NCBI GenBank assembly: GCA_963682055.1
Contig: OY821747.1
Span: 12,016,258 to 12,080,257, forward strand
Reading direction: 5' to 3'
Source: Primula veris
Lineage: Eukaryota; Streptophyta; Magnoliopsida; Ericales; Primulaceae
DNA: 64,000 bases
The notes under the pieces are model-generated. The model saw only the letters and a program-made list of their open reading frames with translations. It was not told where the DNA came from and did not search any database. The position numbers were made by a program, and so were the translations under genes. Shown here in pieces: positions 34,455 through 45,020 of the stretch (position 1 is the first letter of the stretch; each line of letters begins with the position of its first letter).

Positions 34455-37398
34455 ATGTCCTCCCCAACCGTTGGATCCCAATCCAATGGCTCAGATCCCT
34501 CCCCGAAAACCGCGCTAATAACAGGCATAACCGGACAAGACGGATCGTACCTTACCGAGCTTTTACTATCCAAAGGCTACGAGGTTCACGGTTTGATCCG
34601 ACGGTCCTCAAATTTTAATACGCAACGGATTAATCATATTTATATCGATCCGCATAACACGTCTAAGGCTAGGATGAAGCTGCACTATGCTGATCTGTCT
34701 GATGCTAGCTCGTTGAGGAGGTGGCTTGATGTTATTCGGCCTGATGAGGTGAGTTTTTTTTTTTAAATTGGGGGTGGGTGCGTTGGGTTTTTGAAAGTAT
34801 GGGGGTGTTTTGTGAGTGAGGTTTTGAAATCGGACCGAATTGTATAGTTTTAAAAAGTTCAAACATACGTCAGTAAAATAAGTATCTTAGTCATTGATAT
34901 TTTATGTGGATGATTAAGGACTGAATGTGTTCATTTTGAAAACTGTAGGCGTGTTTTGTAAGTGAATTTTGAAATTGGGCCAAAATGTAAAACTGTATAA
35001 AATTTAAACATACGGATTTCATTGAAAACTGCTATTTTCTGTACAGATTGTATCATCTAAGCGAATAATTTATTTTGAAGTGCATAGATTAAAAATGCTC
35101 TGCTAATTCATGATACGTTTAGTATTTTATTTCCATTAGTATTAAGATCTTAAGATGATTATCAGTTATTAAGCTGCCTAGTTTTTTAGCCTTAAATTCG
35201 ATGTTTTTATATCAAATTTTGCTTGTTTAGTTATTTTTTATGCAACGTGCTTTAGTGAGTGTTTTAAAAATCGCTATTAACCGCTGATTAATCGGTAATC
35301 GGTCCTCCACCTACTCGATTTACTGTAATCGCTGGGTTTTAATGGGAATCTAGTTAACAGTGATTTATTTCGGTCAATGCACAATTTTCAAAAAAATAAA
35401 TAAATAATTTATAGTAAATTTCGACTCTACGTCTTTGCTTGACATATATCACATATATAATAGTTTTAGTTTAACAACTTCTTAAACAAAACGGTCCTAT
35501 TAATCGGAACCAGAAAGGATTGATCGGAAAAAAGGGGTCGGACCTTGCCTATTAATCGGCGATTTCCGATTTTATAACCCTGGCTTTAGTACATAATCTT
35601 AAAAAAAATGCTGATTTTCATTTCTGGCCTTTATATATTCCGAATCTTACTTTGTTCACCATCAAACTATCTCACAACATGCTTCCATTTGCTTCATTTC
35701 TACCCTCGCATTTGATTCAGTTTCTATAAAGTGTTTAGTATCTAGTATAATACTCCTATGGTGAACCTGTTCGATGTGTTAACTAGTTTGATATCAATAA
35801 TGTAGCATTACTCGTGTTATTTACCTACGAATTGAATTAAGGCAGAGTTTGCTATTGATTTTGAAATGTGGGCAGGTGTACAACTTGGCTGCCCAGTCGC
35901 ACGTGGCTGTGTCGTTTGAGATCCCGGATTACACTGCTGATGTGGTGGCCACTGGGGCACTCCGCCTACTAGAGGCAGTCCGATCCCACATATCCGCCAC
36001 CGGGAGATCAGACATTAAGTACTACCAAGCTGGGTCGTCCGAGATGTTTGGAGCTACCCCTCCTCCTCAGTCCGAGACAACCCCGTTTCATCCAAGATCC
36101 CCTTATGCTGCCTCCAAATGTGCTGCTCATTGGTATGCTCATGATTGAATATTTGATTATACATAATGTTTTGTCAAGTCTTTGTCTTGAGCTCTATTAG
36201 CTGTCAGATTATTTAAACGTAGTTAAAACCTGAACATTTTTTTAGTGATTTTCTGTGCGATCTATTCATACATGGTACGTACATTCTTTCTGCCGCCTAT
36301 TGGTTTGTTAGTGTTTTTGGAATACACAGCTATTTGTCAAGTCTTATCTTAATAGTTATAATCTGAATTTTGGTATTGATTTTCCCTGTGATTCTTTCCT
36401 ACATGGTTCGTACGTTCTTATTGACATCAGAAAGTTCAGATCTATCACAATGTAGTTTTATATTCGAGATCTTATATATTTCATGAAAGATTCTAGGATC
36501 AGATTCTAAAACCTTTGTTTAGGTTGATCTATTGCATGATATGCTATGAAAAGAAATTCAACTTTTCTCTGCAGTCACTTCTTACTAAAAAATCTTGCTC
36601 CTAACACAACATTAAAAACGCTATCAAGTACTTTAAAGTACAAGATTTTGAAGCCATGTACAGTGGCTTGGAGAGTTGGAGTGACTACTTGCGCAACATA
36701 TTGAAAATCCTCATCTAATTTCACCTTGATCATTTCATCTATTAATTACGGTCCAAACTCTGGTAGTTTTAAATGTGTTTGATTGACATGCGCTCTTTAT
36801 GTTCAATGGAGCCTCCTTTTTATCATTCCTGCGATTAACAATGTTTACCCCTTATAGGTACACGGTGAACTACCGTGAGGCCTACGGCATATATGCGTGC
36901 AACGGCATCCTGTTCAATCATGAGTCGCCACGTCGTGGTGAGAACTTTGTGACCCGTAAGATCACCCGTGCAGTTGGTCGGATCAAGATAGGCCTACAGA
37001 GCAAGCTATTCCTTGGGAACTTACAGGCCTCAAGAGACTGGGGTTTCGCCGGAGACTATGTTGAGGCCATGTGGATGATGCTCCAACAGGAAAAGCCCGA
37101 TGATTATGTGGTCGCCACTGAGGAGTCCCATACTGTTCAGGAATTTCTAGAGGCTGCGTTTGGATATGTAAATCTGAATTGGAAAGATCATGTGGTGATA
37201 GATAAGAGGTATTTTAGGCCAACTGAGGTGGATAATTTGAAGGGAGATGCGACGAAGGCTAAAGAGATTCTCGGGTGGAAGCCTAAGGTTGGGTTTGAGA
37301 AGTTAGTGAAGATGATGGTAGACGAGGATATCGAGCTGGCCAAGAGAGAGAAAGTGCTTGTCGATGCTGGTTACATGGACGCTCAGCAACAGCCTTGA
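34455..37398 (+). CDS. GMD: GDP-mannose 4,6-dehydratase (copy B start)
   Basis: Exons 34455-34748, 35876-36132 and 36858-37398 join with GT-AG introns to a 363-residue protein of normal length. It converts GDP-D-mannose to GDP-4-keto-6-deoxymannose with NADP, the first step to GDP-L-fucose for cell-wall and glycoprotein fucosylation in the cytosol. Visible features: Rossmann glycine motif GITGQDGSY; substrate and cofactor loop [11 protein letters not shown]; active-site Ser and Glu in AGSSEMFG; the Tyr-Lys pair in [37 protein letters not shown]; and the family C-terminus [11 protein letters not shown]. Intact and surely functional. This start was chosen because its exon has the strong donor GTGAGT and lies next to exon 2. 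Copy A at 33597 is the alternative. Confidence 0.95.
34749..35875 (+). other. GMD intron 1
   Basis: 1127 bp, GTGAG...GGCAG. Contains an echo of its own start near 34940-35010 (TGTTTTGTAAGTGA, AAACATACGG), left from the tandem duplications. No gene inside. Confidence 0.85.
36133..36857 (+). other. GMD intron 2
   Basis: 725 bp, GTATGC...TTATAG, splitting a Trp codon. Nothing else seen. Confidence 0.85.
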
Positions 37399-38564
37399 TT
37401 ATTATAGATATGTTTTTCGTTACATTTTCTATTATTGTTCGATTCATTTGTGTTGTTCAACAGTCAGCAATTTCTAGAGGTGCAGTGTTGTTTGTTTCTT
37501 GTCATTGCACCTTAGTTTCCTTATACAGGAACTATGAAGCTTAAGTTTTAATTTTTTACATGAGAAAGCTTACAAAAATTACATCACTTTTGGATTATAC
37601 TGGATATTTGTCATGTTGCATTTTTCCTAATCTATGCTTAGAAATCTTGTAAAAGTCAGAATTATGACAGCAATTTTCCGGTTTTGAAATTATAAGCAAT
37701 ATAGTGATACAATGGAATGTTTCCTGAAGTTTTCTTTTTAATTACTTGTTCCAGCCTTCTAGGTGTGCTTAATTTATTAGAAGGAAAATGCATTTGTTCT
37801 TATCTACCTCAAGGACAGTCACCATTCTATAAGAGAGATGCTTTAATCATTTACATTTTGTCGAAGGGTTTATCTTTTTATTTTACAGAATAGTGAAACC
37901 TAATAGTAAGTATCGTGAAAAATTAAACACAACACATTAGGTTTAAGTTACATTACAGCAGATTATGTAAGCAGCTTTTTTGATAGTATTGAATGCTTCG
38001 TAATGCTATTATACATTGGTGTCTAACAAGAAATGTCAAAATTTTCGAGTGTGCTAATTGATTATTTGAGACGATATAATTTTTTCTCATAAAACGAAAC
38101 ATCTCTAAAACGGAGCTTGAGACTCTTGCTCCGTCACGTGAGTCTAGTAACGGCGTGCATTACAAATATGTCGAGAAAGTTATGATGGTCACTAGGATTG
38201 TCAGATACCAAATGTTATCTTAGGCTGTCGCAAATACATTAGTTTTGAATGATTTTCGAAGTTCTTATCTAAAAATATCTTAGCAAATCGTGGAGTTGCA
38301 ACGACATCTCGTCGAGTCGTAACATACCCCGCCAGACTTACAGGGTGTGTGCTTTAAAAGCTTCTCATTAATTGCAGCAGTTTCATTTTTATTGTGGGGG
38401 GTACACGGACTAGTGTCGGTGTCTTATTAAAACAAGGTAACTAATGGAGATATGTCACCTTCAGTTCACCATAGATTTACCTTTTTGGCTTTTGATGAAC
38501 TACAAAATAAAATAAAAATATGCATACCCCAGGGCCCAGGACCCGAAATGTTTCCTCACCTGAC
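37399..38564. other. GMD 3' flank
   Basis: AT-rich 3' UTR and intergenic DNA. No gene recognised. Confidence 0.5.
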
Positions 38565-38960
38565 CTTAGGGTTGCAAATGCATCGAGCCGAGCCAAACTT
38601 AGCTTTGTTCAAGCTCGGCTCGTTTAGGCTCTTTTACTAAACGAACCTTAAAATCTTGTTCATACTCGCCTTGTTTATAGATGAGCTCAACCTGAGCCTG
38701 TTCACGAACCCTGTATGAACATTTTTCGGACAAATTTATTATCGTTTCACCTAAAAAAAACTTTTTTGATTTAGCTAAATCAATGTTAACATAAGTAAAA
38801 ACTAAGTAAAAAAGATTTCTTAACATTGAAGAGTTTTTATCGACAATTATCATTAATTTAATATAGTAAATGAACGAATATGAACCGAGCCATTAATAAG
38901 CTAAACACGAGTTTGTTCATAAACGCCTATTCAACTGTGAGTATTCAGAAAATGAAATTA
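38565..38960. repeat. Degraded repeat rich in GAGCCGAGC words
   Basis: Starts TAGGGTTGCAAATG, followed by GAGCCGAGCC and AAGCTCGGCTCGTTTA, and ends with GAACCGAGCC and AACACGAGTTTGTTC. Such runs are a widespread degraded plant repeat. Related words occur at 31260-31440. Precise ends were not found. Confidence 0.45.
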
Positions 38961-39450
38961 GGGTAAAGTTATTCAGGTTAAATAATTATAAAATTTCAAT
39001 CTGAGCTATTCAAATCTTACATATGCATTTATGAGAGACATACGTTTTCCTCATAGTTTATCCTTGCATTTTCATCATGTTCACGTGGTATGTCTTTTAG
39101 CTTTACTGGATCTATAGCTTGTCAGTTACTATTGTATTTTTGTTCCTTGAAATGAGTTGCTCGATCTTTTATTTAATTTTTCAACTGCTGTTTTTTTTTT
39201 ATTGTCTTCTTATTTTTATTTTACTCTAGCTTCACATAGCACGTAGTTATGCATATTTTACGTTATTTTAGCAATCGCACGATGCACTTCAATCTACTTC
39301 TTGTTGAACTTTGTTGGTTTTGGTGTACGTAAAAACAATAATTTAAAATGCAAGGACTAAAAGGAAATAAACAATTTTATTTCTATAATGGAATGTGACT
39401 CTATTACAAATTCCGACACTTGCAGAAAGTAAATGCAATTAATTAAAATT

Positions 39451-39625
39451 CCAGACAGAATAATATAAGTTATTAAACTGCTGGACTGGTTTGTAATTAA
39501 ACGAAACTGTCAGACAGAATAGTATAATTACTAAACTGCTGGACCATTTGTTAATTAAAAGAAGCTGCCAGACAGAATAGTATAATTACTAAACTGCTGG
39601 ACTGTTTCTGGAATTAAATAAAATT
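39451..39625. repeat. Tandem 57-60 bp repeat in the solo LTR
   Basis: Three units, each with CCAGACAGAATA(G/A)TATAA and AAACTGCTGGAC, followed by a decaying ACAGAA(T/A) tail. Confidence 0.8.
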
Positions 39626-40270
39626 ACAGGACTGGAAAGTAAATTACAGAACAGAATAGAAATTACAGAAAAGAAAAAGACTGAAATGAAATTACAGAAC
39701 AGGAAAATAAATTACAGAATTGAAATGTACAGAATATGAAATTGCAGAAATGTAAAGACGGAATAAAAAATGCAGGAAAAATAAATAGACGAGGCGACTG
39801 TTTAACAGTCTGCCCTTAACCGATATTCGCCTAACCACCTTTGAGGTTTCTGGTTATGTTTGGCGCTTCGATCCCAAGGTACAACGTCTCGGATGACTTG
39901 CCGGAAACTGGCGACGAGTCAAGGTCGAGCTGTTGGTGGGTGGCTCTCTCTGGCTAAAATGTAATGCTACTGTTTAGAGAGATGATATATGCTGCTGTGT
40001 TTGATTTCAGAATGTTATATGTTTGACATGTGGGGGGTCTGCCTATTTATAGGCTGGCTGAGTATCTCAGCCATTAAAGTCACTTTACTACTGTCAGTTT
40101 TTTCGAAATTCGAAACTGCAGTATTAACTTTGCAATGAATTCATATTTATTGCAACAGTTACCGCTTTGCTGGAAATTTTCCCGAGCAGGAAATTTTCCC
40201 GAGCTGGAAATTTTGGAAGAGCAGAACACTTGGCCGAGCAGGACACTTGGCCGAGCTGGAGCACTTCCCC

Positions 40271-40368
40271 CCCGAGGAGGAGCTCTTTTCCCGAGGAGGA
40301 GCTCTTTTCCCCGAGGAGGAGCTCTTTTCCCCGAGGAGGAGCTCTTTTCCCGAGGAGGAGCTCTTTCC
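40271..40368. repeat. 19-20 bp minisatellite in the solo LTR
   Basis: Five units of CCGAGGAGGAGCTCTTTTC differing by one C, upstream of the LTR promoter on the minus strand. Just outside lie shorter repeats with CCGAGC(A/T)GG. Confidence 0.9.
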
Positions 40369-40766
40369 TTTTCAATGTGGGACAATTCCCAATGAGTTAT
40401 CCTCATTAAACCTATTTTCCAGCATTAAGAGTTTTACTCTTTCTCAACCCCATTCTTTGACGCCAATTTCCATTCACTCCCATTCTCCGAATAGGTCATG
40501 CGACATACCGTTACGAAACTTGTCATACCATCTACTCAACCGTCTTGAGTATGGTGCCAAAAGACAACGGCTATCACTTGAAATCTTGACTCAAAGATGG
40601 TCTCGTGACCATTCGGAAACTATCATGTTAAACATGGTTTTTCCAACAAACTTTTCGTCAATAAAGCGGGCGGAATTGTTCTTGTAAGAATTCGCCAACC
40701 ATTGACAAATTAAAATCCATTACATCATGTTTATAAAAAAAAATCCATTACACCATATGTTTAGTC

Positions 40767-41606
40767 ATGTTCACATCATTATCCTTACATACGAGTGAAA
40801 AGTCAAAATTTAGCAATATAGATTGCCTAGCTATGGCAAAACAAACTAATCTTTTGGTGTTGTGTTTCACGTTGCATACGATTGAACAAATTTTATTAAT
40901 CACGAATGATTTGTCGCAAGCACCACAAATGGAAGATCATGATATTAAAAATGCTATGAGATTAGTTGATATTTATAGAAAACAACTTGGGACGATGAAT
41001 TGAATCATTCAAAAGTTTTTTTTTTTTTTTTACCTTTTGTGAAAAATTTAATTTTCATCTAAAAATGAAAACCGGATATGTGGTAATTGGGAAATCATTG
41101 CTTAAAGTTGAGAATATAACGAATTTCCATTACCATCGTGTTGAGTTATTTAATAGTGGAGTAGATTTGCAATTTCAAGAGCTAAATTGTATCAATTTAG
41201 TGAGGCAAATGCAAAGTTATAGCTTTGTGTTGCATGTTTAAACCCACAAGACTTGAGTTGTTTCTTTTAGTATTGAACATTGATTCGGCGGCTTGTAAAG
41301 TTGTATCCAATATACTTTTCGTATTTAGATCTTTGATCGCTTTCGAATCAACTCAAGAATTTCATTATAGATATGCGCTCAAATATTAATTTTGTTGACA
41401 TATAAAAGGGTTTGGCGACTTAACTAGAAATATGGTTGATAGTAGAAGATACTTGAAATATCCGATAGTTTCAAGCTATTGACGTTGACTTTAATTTTGC
41501 TAAGCGCCACTACGTACAATCGTAGATAATAAAGAATTGACTTTGCGACTGAATGAGTGATGATTGGTTTAACAATAGTTTATTTATTTATATTGAAAAA
41601 GATACC
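40767..41606 (+). pseudogene. hAT transposase relic (zf-MYM1/TTF-type), split by a retrotransposon
   Basis: Pieces in several frames match the plant hAT transposase group with DUF4371. They are ILLITNDLSQAP...EDHDIKNAMRLVDIYRKQL (40767-41003), VENITNFHYHRVELFNSGVD (about 41100-41180), GDLTRNMVDSRRYLKYPIV (about 41413-41478) and MSDDWFNNSLFIYIEKD near the end (about 41551-41603), the last from the C-terminal dimerisation region. Stops and frame changes separate them. The 13-kb element at 41607 inserted at IEKD|T. The remaining tail continues at 54704. Confidence 0.75.
41602..41606. repeat. Target site duplication, left (atacc)
   Basis: Matches 54704-54708. Confidence 0.95.
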
Positions 41607-42178
41607 TGATAGAACATAAAAATTAGACCCGAATATTCTATTCGGGTAATGATCAAACCACTTTATAAATGGGTATCCAACGCTTAAATGGGTCATCTCA
41701 TGCTTTTTATAGGAAAATAAGGTATTACTATCAAAAGCCCAAGTCCACTCAACTGGGGACCCATGTCTGAAAACCCCCCTGAGATTGAGACATTTGTCAA
41801 CATCTTAGAAAGCATAGTTGCCTATAAATAGCCAACTACCCCTCCTAGAAAAGGACCAGAAAATCTATCCAAAAAATATAGAGAGAAGTTGAGAAAAGAG
41901 AGAAACTAGTCAAAGCATATCACGTCGAGAAATAAATCGAGCAGAGATAAAGCCGAGCACCGAATAAAAGGGGAGAAAGCCCAAGAAGAGAGATCAAATT
42001 ATCAAATCGAGCACAATTGTAAAATAGAGATACTAATCCGAGCAAGTGTAATATTCCGAATAAGGATAATAATCCGAGCAATAATAAAGATCAGGAAGTG
42101 TTCATTATTTACAGTTGATTTACTATTATATTATGGTTGAAAAGCCTAACGCGACCGACAAAAGTTATGGCTTTATCA
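41607..42178 (+). repeat. 5' LTR of the 13.1-kb element
   Basis: TGATAGAACATAAAAATTAG to GGCTTTATCA; TATA box TATAAATAG at 41823-41831, TSS expected near 41855. Confidence 0.95.
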
Positions 42179-42180
42179 AA

Positions 42181-42198
42181 TGGCGCCGTCTCCGGGAA
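42181..42198 (+). promoter_or_regulatory. Primer-binding site
   Basis: TGGCGCCGTCTCCGGGAA two bases after the 5' LTR, the usual form of plant Ty3 primer-binding sites (tRNA-Asp-like TGGCGCCG start). Confidence 0.8.
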
Positions 42199-42257
42199 TC
42201 ATCTAGTTCCCAACTAGTTTAGAATTCGAATACCAATACTCTGCCAGACGAGCGACA

Positions 42258-43136
42258 ATGGTGACCAATGTAGAGGAAACCCATCCCGAGATAGTAGAAA
42301 CCAATAACCAAAATGAGCAAATTAGCCAACAAGACCTTGACGATCTACTCGCCATCCGCGACAGATATGAAGCTAAACCCCTCCGAGAAATCAAAGCCAG
42401 CAACGTCAAACAATTCATTTGGGAATACATCATCACTAGGTTCGGTATACCGTACGCTATTGTCGCCGACAACGGAACCCAGTTCAAAGATGCCAATTTA
42501 CAGTTGTGGTACGAGGAACTAGGTATCCGAAAATTCTATTCGACGCCGACATACCCACAGGGAAACGGGCAAGCCGAAGTGTCAAACCGAACAATATTAG
42601 ACGGCATCAAGACCACCCTTGAACAAGCAAAGGGGAGGTGGCCCGAGCGGCTACTCAACGTTTTATGGTCGTGCCGAACTACACCAAAGACGAGCACCAA
42701 GGAAACCCCGTTTAGCTTAGCGTACGGTGTCGAGGCCATCATACCGACAGAAATCGGGCTACCCACGCTCCGAACGACTTTAGTCGAGCAGGAAAACAAT
42801 GAACAAAGAATGAGAGAAGAGCTAGACATGATAGACGAGAAACGAGAGATAGCAGCCCTTACCCTAGCCAAATACCAACAAAGCGTGAAGAAAACTTATG
42901 ACAAGAGAGTAAGAGGATCCAAAGAATTCATGGTAGGAGAACTGGTGCTGCGACGAGTGACGGTCTATACCCGCAACAAAATACATGGCAAACTAAGCCC
43001 TACCTGGGAAGGCCCATACGAAATCGTCAAGCAAACGAGTCCAGTCTATTATAAAATCAAAAGCGTACTGTTCGCCAATAGCCGAGGGGAAAAGAATTTT
43101 TGGAATGTGGCTAACCTAAAGAAGTACTACGTATAG
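42258..43136 (+). CDS. Leader-integrase fusion, deleted polyprotein
   Basis: 292 residues, intact frame. The first about 38 residues (MVTNVEETHPEIVE...DLDDLLAIRD) look like the start of a Gag. From about residue 40 the protein is the C-terminal part of a Tat-type integrase: the second catalytic Asp (VADNGTQF), the Glu (GNGQAEVSNRT), then TPFSLAYGVEAIIP and the C-terminal chromatin-side domain (LSPTWEGPYEIVK, NVANLKKYYV). The first catalytic Asp, the HHCC finger and everything from Gag core to RNase H are missing through one in-frame deletion. The frame has stayed open, which could be chance or retained use, for example in packaging or transcript stability. Enzyme activity is not expected. Confidence 0.85.
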   Translation: MVTNVEETHPEIVETNNQNEQISQQDLDDLLAIRDRYEAKPLREIKASNVKQFIWEYIITRFGIPYAIVADNGTQFKDANLQLWYEELGIRKFYSTPTYPQGNGQAEVSNRTILDGIKTTLEQAKGRWPERLLNVLWSCRTTPKTSTKETPFSLAYGVEAIIPTEIGLPTLRTTLVEQENNEQRMREELDMIDEKREIAALTLAKYQQSVKKTYDKRVRGSKEFMVGELVLRRVTVYTRNKIHGKLSPTWEGPYEIVKQTSPVYYKIKSVLFANSRGEKNFWNVANLKKYYV

Positions 43137-43242
43137 GCAATCTTCCGAGTACAGGTGCCACCTTACCCCTCTTGCTTAATGGCATTATCTTTCATATTTT
43201 TGAATGAATAAAATATATTTATCATGCTGTCTAGCGAATGCA

Positions 43243-44542
43243 AATGAAATTCTGTAAATGGCGTGTTTTCAAAGGAACGCCTAGGAATACTATGAAATTC
43301 CGTAAATGGCGTGTTTTCGAAGGAACGTCTAGGAATACTATGAAATTCCCAACATGGCCGAAGTGCCTAGGAATATTATGAAATTCCCAACATGGCCGAA
43401 GTGCCTAGGAATACTATGAAATTCCGTAAATGGCGTGTTTTCAAAGGAACGCCTAGGAATACTATGAAATTCCGTAAATGGCGTATTTTCGAAGGAACGT
43501 CTAGGAATATTATGAAATTCCCAACATGGCCGAAGTGCCTAGGAATACTATGAAATTCCGTAAATGGCATGTTTTCAAAGGAACGCCTAGGAATACTATG
43601 AAATTCCGTAAATGGCGTGTTTTCGAAGGAACGTCTAGGAATACTATGAAATTCCCAACATGGCCGAAGTGCCTAGGAATATTATGAAATTCCCAACATG
43701 GCCGAAGTGCCTAGGAATACTATGAAATTCCGTAAATGGCGTGTTTTCAAAGGAACGCCTAGGAATACTATGAAATTCCGTAAATGGCGTGTTTTCAAAG
43801 GAACGTCTAGGAATATTATGAAATTTCCAACATGGCCGAAGTGCCTAGGAATACTATGAAATTCCGTAAATGGCGTGTTTTCAAAGGAACGCCTAGGAAT
43901 ACTATGAAATTCCGTAAATGGCGTGTTTTCGAAGGAACGTCTAGGAATACTATGAAATTCCCAACATGGCCGAAGTGCCTAGGAATACTATGAAATTCCG
44001 TAAATGGCGTGTTTTCGAAGGAACGCCTAGGAATACTATGAAATTCCCAACATGGCCGAAGTGCCTAGGAATAGTATGAAATTCCCAACATGGCCGAAGT
44101 GCCTAGGAATACTATGAAATTCCGTAAATGGCGTGTTTTCGAAGGAACGTCTAGGAATACTATGAAATTCCCAACATGGCCGAAGTGCCTAGGAATACTA
44201 TGAAATTCCGTAAATGGCGTGTTTTCGAAGGAACGCCTAGGAATACTATGAAATTCCCAACATGGCCGAAGTGCCTAGGAATATTATGAAATTCCCAACA
44301 TGGCCGAAGTGCCTAGGAATACTATGAAATTCCGTAAATGGCGTGTTTTCGAAGGAACGTCTAGGAATACTATGAAATTCCCAACATGGCCGAAGTGCCT
44401 AGGAATACTATGAAATTCCGTAAATGGCGTGTTTTCGAAGGAACGCCTAGGAATACTATGAAATTCCCAACATGGCCAAAGTGCCTAGGAATACTGTGTA
44501 ATTCCCTAAATGGCGTGTTTTCAAAGGAACGCCTAGGAATAC
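43243..44542. repeat. Two-unit satellite: 16 long (48 bp) and 14 short (38 bp) units
   Basis: Every unit begins TATGAAATTC and ends CTAGGAATAC (or a one-base variant). The long unit carries CGTAAATGGCGTGTTTTC in the middle; the short one carries CCAACATGGCCGAAGTG. Order (L long, S short): LL SS LL S LL SS LL S LL S L SS L S L SS L S L S L. 16x48 plus 14x38 equals the 1300 bp span exactly. Long units come in two subtypes, ending CGCCTAGG or CGTCTAGG. Confidence 0.95.
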
Positions 44543-45020
44543 TATGAAATTCATATGCAGGTACAATGCAAGGAATAATTCAGGTCCACATTACGACTGC
44601 GATACGATACAAAATGGCAAACACAATGAAGGAGAATCAATCTAAACAATAAAATATCAACAAGAAGCATATCCAATACAGGAATAACGACATGACAAAT
44701 GAAGAATCAGCAAAGAAAAATCGATCCAATCAATCAAATAGCAATATGACAATGGAAAAGTACAAAACAGGAATAACGACATGGCAAATGAATCAGCAAG
44801 GAAAAATCGATCCAATCAATCAAATAGCAATATGACAATGGAAAAGTACAAAACAGGAATAACGACATGACAAATGAATCAGCAAGGAAAAATCGATCCA
44901 ATCAATCAAATAGCAATACGACAATGGAAAGGTACAAAACAGGAATAAAGAAATAACACAAGTAGTCCTCGCCCGCATTACGGAGGCAACAAGAAGCTCA
45001 TCGACACTAAAGAAACTCAT
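44543..45020. repeat. 86-89 bp triplicate and flank
   Basis: Three copies starting at 44682, 44771 and 44857, each with GAATAACGACATG, AATCGATCCAATCAATC and AATGGAAA(A/G)GTACAAAACAG. They lie in the 3' region of the antisense gene. Confidence 0.9.

Larger units (their letters stand above)
39312..40648 (-). mobile_element. Solo LTR, 1337 bp
   Basis: Ends TGTTGG...CCAACA and is flanked by perfect 5-bp duplications aactt (39307-39311 and 40649-40653), with no internal region. It is therefore the product of recombination between the two LTRs of one element. On the minus strand it has a TATA box (TATAAATAG, 40043-40051), a minisatellite (40271-40368) and, after the promoter, three copies of a 57-60 bp unit (39451-39625). 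The same LTR family occurs in the other orientation at 55209-55912. Confidence 0.92.

Noticed and set aside
40124..40687. Open frames rich in EEELF or GKELLL repeats
   Set aside because: Produced by the 19-20 bp minisatellite in the solo LTR.
43243..44542. CRISPR-like array
   Set aside because: The units are contiguous variants with no unique spacers, in a plant retrotransposon.
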